In this document: piece by piece, positions 5,997 to 9,545 of the stretch
Layout of the letters: every line of letters starts with the position of its first letter
Position numbering within the stretch: position 1 is the first letter of the stretch
DNA from: Candidatus Methanoperedens sp.
GTDB taxonomy: Archaea > Halobacteriota > Methanosarcinia > Methanosarcinales > Methanoperedenaceae
Reading direction: 5' to 3'
Assembly (NCBI GenBank): GCA_023249275.1
Contig: JAHFCV010000089.1
Coordinates: forward strand, 1-9,545
Length of the DNA: 9,545 nt
Notes under the pieces: generated by a model
Database searches by the model: none
What the model saw: only the letters and a program-made list of their open reading frames with translations
Told to the model about the DNA's origin: nothing
Translations under genes and position numbers: made by a program

Positions 5997-6960
5997 AATT
6001 CAGTATCGCAAAAGCCAGTATCCCTGCCAGAAGGGGTGAGACAAACCATGCCAGGACTATTTTCTTCACGGTTTCGCTTCTCACTATATGCATCCCGCTG
6101 TTAGCGCAACCGATACCGATGACCCCTGCCGCGACAATCTCCCCCAGCGAGACCGGAATCCCCTGAATTGAAGCTATATGGACAAGACCGGCAGATATGA
6201 ACTCCACAAATGTGGCTCTAATTACACAGAGTTCGGTAATTTCTTTCCCTACCGTATCCAGCACCCTCCCGCCCATAAGAAGAGCCCCAAGACCGATGGT
6301 AATGCCACCGAAAACCGCCCCGTAAAACGACGGGATTAAACCGGCCCCGACAAACGGTCCAACCGCATTTGCTGCATTGTTGGCTCCGGCAGAATATGCC
6401 ACATAACAACCTGATATTGTAAGGAGCAGATTCAGGGATTTCCGTATCGAGGCTTCCGAATCATGATGGTCAGCGAGCCAGATGAGAATATTGGTGTAAA
6501 GATATTTACCCATGATATATGCAAGCAGCCATGCAAGAATAGGAGTAACTACCCACCAGCTTACAATGTATCCAAGTTTTTCTGTGTTTATGCCGGATGC
6601 TCCGTAAAAGAATCCAATTCCAACTACAGACCCTACGGCTGCCTGGCTGGTAGATATAGGAATCCTCAGCACATTTGCCAGGAAAACAGTAACACCTGCT
6701 GCGCCGACAGCAACGATTGCTCCGCTCAGCAATATCATCCCCTGGGGGAGAATCCCGCTGCCCAGCGTCTTAATTACCGCCCCGCCGTCTATTACAGCTC
6801 CAAGAATGGAGAATATGCCTATCAGCACCACAGCCTGGTACTTGGTTCGGGCTTTGGCTCCGTATGCGGCGCCCATCGCAGCAGCGGCATTGTTGCCGCC
6901 GATGTTCAGCCCCATAAAAAGAGCTACTGTAAATGCTACGATTAATATGAATTCTATCAT
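5980..6960 (-). CDS. PiT-family inorganic phosphate (anion) transporter
   Basis: This 326-aa integral membrane permease has about ten hydrophobic segments arranged as two inverted repeats, as in the PiT family of cation-coupled phosphate transporters. Repeat 1 has GGNNAAAAMG (21-30) and PISTSQAAVGSVVG (101-114). Repeat 2 has GANNAANAVGP (192-202) and PVSLGEIVAAGVIG (269-282). The usual GxND motif reads NN in both repeats, and the expected PVSTT-type segment of repeat 2 is changed to PVSLGE, so the transported ion could differ (sulfate permeases occur in this superfamily). No PhoU/DUF47 accessory gene lies next to it. The ATG at 6960 gives the expected N-terminus just before the first helix. 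It has its own TATA box, 81 bp downstream of thg1 on the same strand. Family assignment is firm; the substrate is inferred. Confidence 0.88.
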   Translation of the reverse strand: MIEFILIVAFTVALFMGLNIGGNNAAAAMGAAYGAKARTKYQAVVLIGIFSILGAVIDGGAVIKTLGSGILPQGMILLSGAIVAVGAAGVTVFLANVLRIPISTSQAAVGSVVGIGFFYGASGINTEKLGYIVSWWVVTPILAWLLAYIMGKYLYTNILIWLADHHDSEASIRKSLNLLLTISGCYVAYSAGANNAANAVGPFVGAGLIPSFYGAVFGGITIGLGALLMGGRVLDTVGKEITELCVIRATFVEFISAGLVHIASIQGIPVSLGEIVAAGVIGIGCANSGMHIVRSETVKKIVLAWFVSPLLAGILAFAILNFIPRI

Positions 6961-6997
6961 GATACTATCTCAAATCCGACTGATTACTTATCTATCG

Positions 6998-7007
6998 ATT
7001 ATATAAT
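6998..7007 (-). promoter_or_regulatory. TATA box for the PiT transporter gene
   Basis: ATTATATAAT is self-complementary and lies 38-47 bp upstream of the transporter ATG on the minus strand. The expected start site would be near 6972-6978, leaving a leader of roughly 12-18 nt. It sits between the thg1 terminator-like element and the transporter, so the transporter probably has its own transcript. Confidence 0.55.
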
Positions 7008-7021
7008 GTATTGGTACAGGC

Positions 7022-7042
7022 AAAAATTGACCCAAAGTCAAT
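7022..7042 (-). terminator. Short hairpin plus T5 after thg1
   Basis: Read on the minus strand, a 6-bp stem (ATTGAC/GTCAAT, 5-nt loop, 7026-7042) begins in the thg1 stop codon and its 3' arm runs straight into a T run (complement of 7022-7026). It lies between thg1 and the transporter's TATA box, as expected for a terminator separating the two transcripts. The stem is short. Confidence 0.45.
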
Positions 7043-7794
7043 CAGGACGTAAGCCTTTCAACGAGTTTTCGCCCTTCTTCGCTTTTAAATATCGGGATAT
7101 TCCATTCCTGCACTATTTTCGTTCTCTGGGTTTTGACCTCGATTTTTTTAACAGGGTCGTATCCGGTTTTTTCATAGGTTTCCCTGTATATCAATATACC
7201 ACATCTCTGCCATCCTGGCGTTTCCGCAAGGTTTATGCCGTGCCTGAATACAAGCTCGTGGATAGCGCTTGCTTTCATGTTCCTCAGGCGCGATGCAGCT
7301 TCATTCTCGGTAAGCCCGGTCTTTAAGAGCGTATAATACCCGTAAGAACTCACATGGTTCCTCCAGGTCTCTGCCTGTCTCCATAAAAGGTACCTGTAAA
7401 TATCCTCCTTTCCCAGAAGAATGACTCTTGAATCAAAAGAAACAGGGGTTTTCAGGTTTAACTGGATTGTAAGCGCGGATGAAATGAAACCCGGGATTAT
7501 TGAATCGATTTTCTCAATCCTGTTATTATAAGGGATTTCATTGAAAAAAAGGGAAATTTCATCTGAAAACGTGAATGCAAACAGGGGATTTAAGCCGCTT
7601 TCCCTGAAGAAAGATTCAACAGAATCCGCCATGGCATGCGCGAATTTTTCATCATACGGCTTTTCTAATTCAAGTAGCTCAAGCGCGCGCTTAAAACCCC
7701 GCCCATCAATCCTGACAGCAAAAGGAGGGAAAACCCTTAACTGGGAAAATATTTCCCTTTCCTTCATCTCCTTATCTGAAAAATCATCACTCAC
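7042..7794 (-). CDS. thg1: tRNA(His) guanylyltransferase-like protein (archaeal Thg1/TLP)
   Basis: This 250-aa enzyme belongs to the 3'-to-5' nucleotide-adding polymerase family. Thg1 adds the G-1 identity base to tRNA-His, and archaeal Thg1-like proteins mainly repair tRNA 5' ends in a template-dependent way. The metal-binding motifs are present: RIDGRGFKR (28-36, with D30 and G31) and FSDEISLFF (76-84, with D78). The eukaryotic HINNLYN motif is absent; the matching region reads WRQAETWRNHVSSYGYYTLL (138-157), typical of the archaeal form. The chosen start is GTG at 7794, 3 bp after the stop of the PRC-barrel gene, consistent with translational coupling; an ATG nine codons later (7767) is the alternative. 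The frame has no in-frame amber codon, unlike the Methanosarcina acetivorans gene, which carries a pyrrolysine codon. Confidence 0.88.
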   Translation of the reverse strand: MSDDFSDKEMKEREIFSQLRVFPPFAVRIDGRGFKRALELLELEKPYDEKFAHAMADSVESFFRESGLNPLFAFTFSDEISLFFNEIPYNNRIEKIDSIIPGFISSALTIQLNLKTPVSFDSRVILLGKEDIYRYLLWRQAETWRNHVSSYGYYTLLKTGLTENEAASRLRNMKASAIHELVFRHGINLAETPGWQRCGILIYRETYEKTGYDPVKKIEVKTQRTKIVQEWNIPIFKSEEGRKLVERLTS

Positions 7795-7797
7795 AAT

Positions 7798-8094
7798 CTA
7801 CTGTTCTTCCTCATCGGGTATATCATAGTCCTCAGGGATTTCTTCAGGTTTCTTGAACTGGTCTTTTACGTGCCTTATAAGAACAACGTCCCCTACTGCC
7901 GTAACCCACCTGTACGGGATGACGACTCCGCCCTTGCCAGAAGTTTCAAACATATCTGGATTTAATTTCGTGACCGCAAGACCTGTTGCTTTTTTCTCAT
8001 TGACTTCAAGAACTACATCATTGACTTTTCCAATGTATACCCCTTTATCAGTATAAACATTCAAACCGAATAGTATTGAGACTTCTGCCTGCAT
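7798..8094 (-). CDS. PRC-barrel domain protein (CdpB-like)
   Basis: This 98-aa protein is a single PRC-barrel: a beta-barrel core from about residue 5 to 75 with a GLNVYTDKGVYIGKVNDV opening (10-27) and a VVIPYRWVTAVGDVVLI segment (57-73), then an acidic tail (83-98, ending EEEQ). Short euryarchaeal PRC-barrel proteins of this shape include CdpB1/CdpB2, which link SepF to the FtsZ division ring in haloarchaea; others have been linked to RNA metabolism. The ATG at 8094 is fixed by a strong Shine-Dalgarno AGGTGAT three bases upstream. It leads a two-gene operon with thg1 (3 bp between stop and GTG) and is divergent from gltX. A division role is inferred from the family only. Confidence 0.85.
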   Translation of the reverse strand: MQAEVSILFGLNVYTDKGVYIGKVNDVVLEVNEKKATGLAVTKLNPDMFETSGKGGVVIPYRWVTAVGDVVLIRHVKDQFKKPEEIPEDYDIPDEEEQ

Positions 8095-8097
8095 GGT

Positions 8098-8104
8098 ATC
8101 ACCT
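8098..8104 (-). promoter_or_regulatory. Strong Shine-Dalgarno for the PRC-barrel gene
   Basis: AGGTGAT on the minus strand is a full match to the archaeal GGAGGTGATC consensus core and lies three bases before the ATG at 8094. It is the best ribosome binding site in the window and fixes this start. Confidence 0.7.
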
Positions 8105-8126
8105 TTACCTGAATATGAATGATGTA

Positions 8127-8134
8127 AATATATA
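8127..8134 (-). promoter_or_regulatory. TATA box for the PRC-barrel-thg1 operon
   Basis: TATATATT on the minus strand, preceded by an A-rich BRE-like segment, lies 33-40 bp upstream of the PRC-barrel ATG. Transcription would start near 8102-8106, leaving a leader of about 10 nt that is barely long enough to include the Shine-Dalgarno. Confidence 0.55.
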
Positions 8135-8158
8135 CTTTATTGATTTGATTTTGCGAAG

Positions 8159-8168
8159 TTTAATATTA
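8159..8168 (+). promoter_or_regulatory. Candidate TATA box for gltX
   Basis: TTTAATATTA lies 23-32 bp before the gltX ATG. The expected transcription start falls at or next to the ATG, which suggests a leaderless or near-leaderless mRNA and fits the absence of a Shine-Dalgarno there. With the PRC-barrel TATA box it forms a compact divergent promoter (8095-8190). Confidence 0.45.
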
Positions 8169-8190
8169 TCCAATGATGATTTAGGCTCCA

Positions 8191-9545
8191 ATGCAAACTG
8201 ATGATATAAAACTCCTTATTAAGAAATATGCGCTGCAAAATGCGGTCAAATATAACAAAATGCCGCAAGCCGGGGCAGTCATGGGCAAGGTCATGGCATC
8301 TCCTGAACTGCGCTCGCGGGCTAAAGAAATAAACCTGCTTATTGGGGAAGTGCTCTTTGAAATAAATAAAATGTCTCCTGAAGCATGGGAAAAAGAATTA
8401 AATTCAATTGCTCCTGAACTCATCGCAGAACTGAAGGAAAAAAAGGAGCCTGATAAAGGCTTGCCGCCGCTTGATATTAACGGCGCTCTTGTGATGAGAT
8501 TTGCGCCTAACCCGAATGGTCCTCCCACGATTGGAAGTGCGCGTGGAATCGTGGTTAATTCTGAGTACACTAAAAAATACCATGGCAAGCTCATAATTCG
8601 TTTTGATGATACAGACCCTGCAACCAAGCGCCCGATGCTTGAAGCATATGACTGGTATCTTGATGACTGCGAATGGCTCGGGGCAAAACCCGATGAGGTC
8701 ATAATAGCATCGGACAGGATTCCGAAATATTACGAAGTGGCGGAGGAACTGATTAAGAAGGAGGGCGCATACGTCTGTTTCTGCGAGCAGGAAGTGTTCA
8801 AGGCGCAGAAGGATGCAAAGAAACCGTGCCCGCACAGGGAACAGGGCGCGGAGAAAAACCTCAAATTCTGGAATAAGATGCTTTCAGGCGATTATAAAGA
8901 ACAGGAAGCTGTGCTTCGTATCAAGACTGATATAGCCCACAAGGACCCGGCAATCCGGGATTGGGTGGCTTTCCGCATTATTAAGACGCCTCATCCCAGA
9001 CCTGAAGTAAGCGATAAATATTGTGTATGGCCTCTCCTTGATTTTGAGGGCGCGGTTGAAGACCATCTTCTGGGGACAACGCTTATCATCCGCGGAAAAG
9101 ACCTTGCAGACAGCGAGACGCGCCAGAAATATGTCTATAAATATATGGGCTGGACTTATCCGAAAACATTGCACTGGGGACGCGTGCAGATACACGAGTT
9201 CGGGAAATTGAGTACAAGCGGCTTAAAGAAAGCTATAGCAGATGGGGTTTACACGGGCTGGGACGACCCGCGCGTGCCAACAATCAGGGCGCTGCGGCGC
9301 CGTGGCATAATGCCGGAGGCGCTTCGGAAATTCATGATAGACCTTGGTCTTGGAGAAACCGACATAAGTTTGAGTCTTGATACGCTGTACGCAGAGAACC
9401 GAAAGCTCATCGACCCGGTTTCGAACAGGTATTTTTTTGTGTGGAACCCTGTTGAACTTGATATTGAGGGCGCGGAGCCCAAAGTTGCAAAGGCGCCGCT
9501 TCATCCCGCAAAGAAAGAAATGAGGGAAATTCCTGCGGGAACGAA
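8191..9545 (+). CDS. gltX: Glutamyl-tRNA synthetase, archaeal type (3' end cut by window)
   Basis: The frame runs from ATG 8191 to the window edge without a stop, giving 451 residues of a family that is usually about 560-570 aa. This class I synthetase charges tRNA-Glu. In archaea without GlnRS it also charges tRNA-Gln, which GatDE then amidates. An archaeal N-terminal helical extension (1 to about 95) precedes the Rossmann core RFAPNPNGPPTIGSARG (103-119), where TIGS stands at the HIGH position. RFDDTDPATKRPM follows the core. A likely zinc site is C196-x-C198 with C213-x-H215. The KMSKS position reads KLSTS (339-343). The HIGH and KMSKS variants look typical of this euryarchaeal subgroup rather than signs of decay. 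The anticodon-binding beta-barrel begins near residue 400 and is incomplete. No Shine-Dalgarno precedes the ATG; the transcript is probably leaderless. Confidence 0.92.
   Translation, partial: MQTDDIKLLIKKYALQNAVKYNKMPQAGAVMGKVMASPELRSRAKEINLLIGEVLFEINKMSPEAWEKELNSIAPELIAELKEKKEPDKGLPPLDINGALVMRFAPNPNGPPTIGSARGIVVNSEYTKKYHGKLIIRFDDTDPATKRPMLEAYDWYLDDCEWLGAKPDEVIIASDRIPKYYEVAEELIKKEGAYVCFCEQEVFKAQKDAKKPCPHREQGAEKNLKFWNKMLSGDYKEQEAVLRIKTDIAHKDPAIRDWVAFRIIKTPHPRPEVSDKYCVWPLLDFEGAVEDHLLGTTLIIRGKDLADSETRQKYVYKYMGWTYPKTLHWGRVQIHEFGKLSTSGLKKAIADGVYTGWDDPRVPTIRALRRRGIMPEALRKFMIDLGLGETDISLSLDTLYAENRKLIDPVSNRYFFVWNPVELDIEGAEPKVAKAPLHPAKKEMREIPAGT

Noticed and set aside
8181..8702. 173-codon minus-strand open frame
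   Set aside because: It is antisense to gltX and shows no family features.
1..9545. CRISPR arrays, tRNA/rRNA genes, insertion sequences, attachment sites
   Set aside because: No direct-repeat array, cloverleaf-like segment, transposase or integrase coding sequence was seen on either strand.

Overview
The window (9,545 bp) reads as ordinary chromosome of a euryarchaeon, most likely a methanogen or methane-oxidising relative in the Methanosarcinales/Ca. Methanoperedens area. The lineage evidence is a PGF-CTERM surface protein (archaeosortase A substrate), a methanogen-type homoaconitase small subunit, an archaeal Thg1-like protein, an archaeal-type GluRS, TATA-box promoters and AGGTGAT Shine-Dalgarno sites. 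The lineage within that group is inferred, not proven. I see no RNA gene, CRISPR array, IS element or phage signal, and no gene-free stretch longer than about 140 bp.

Layout. (1) 1-1803 (+): the 3' part of a large, heavily glycosylatable secreted surface protein with a Gly linker, a PGF-pre-PGF domain and a PGF-CTERM anchor, followed by a hairpin plus T-rich terminator. (2) 1940-4293 (+): a tight three-gene cluster of an aconitase-family small subunit (hacB/leuD type), an uncharacterised 287-aa Cys-rich protein, and a beta-decarboxylating dehydrogenase (aksF/leuB type). Sequence signatures in both enzymes point to the 2-oxosuberate (coenzyme B) chain-elongation branch rather than leucine synthesis. 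(3) 4329-5996 (+): a soluble PAS-PAS histidine kinase with no response regulator in view. (4) 5980-6960 (-): a PiT-family anion transporter that converges on the kinase gene and overlaps its end by 17 bp inside a perfect 20-bp palindrome. (5) 7042-8094 (-): a PRC-barrel protein followed by a tRNA-His guanylyltransferase-like protein, as a two-gene operon. (6) 8191-end (+): glutamyl-tRNA synthetase, cut by the window edge and divergent from the PRC-barrel gene across a 96-bp shared promoter region.

How the genes relate. The HacB and AksF homologues would act in sequence (isomerise homocitrate-type acids, then oxidatively decarboxylate them) to lengthen 2-oxoacids towards 2-oxosuberate, the precursor of the coenzyme B side chain. 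The uncharacterised gene between them is the best lead in the window, because several later steps of coenzyme B synthesis lack assigned enzymes. The right-hand third is tRNA and cell-division housekeeping. The kinase and the transporter have no obvious functional link beyond their interlocked 3' ends.
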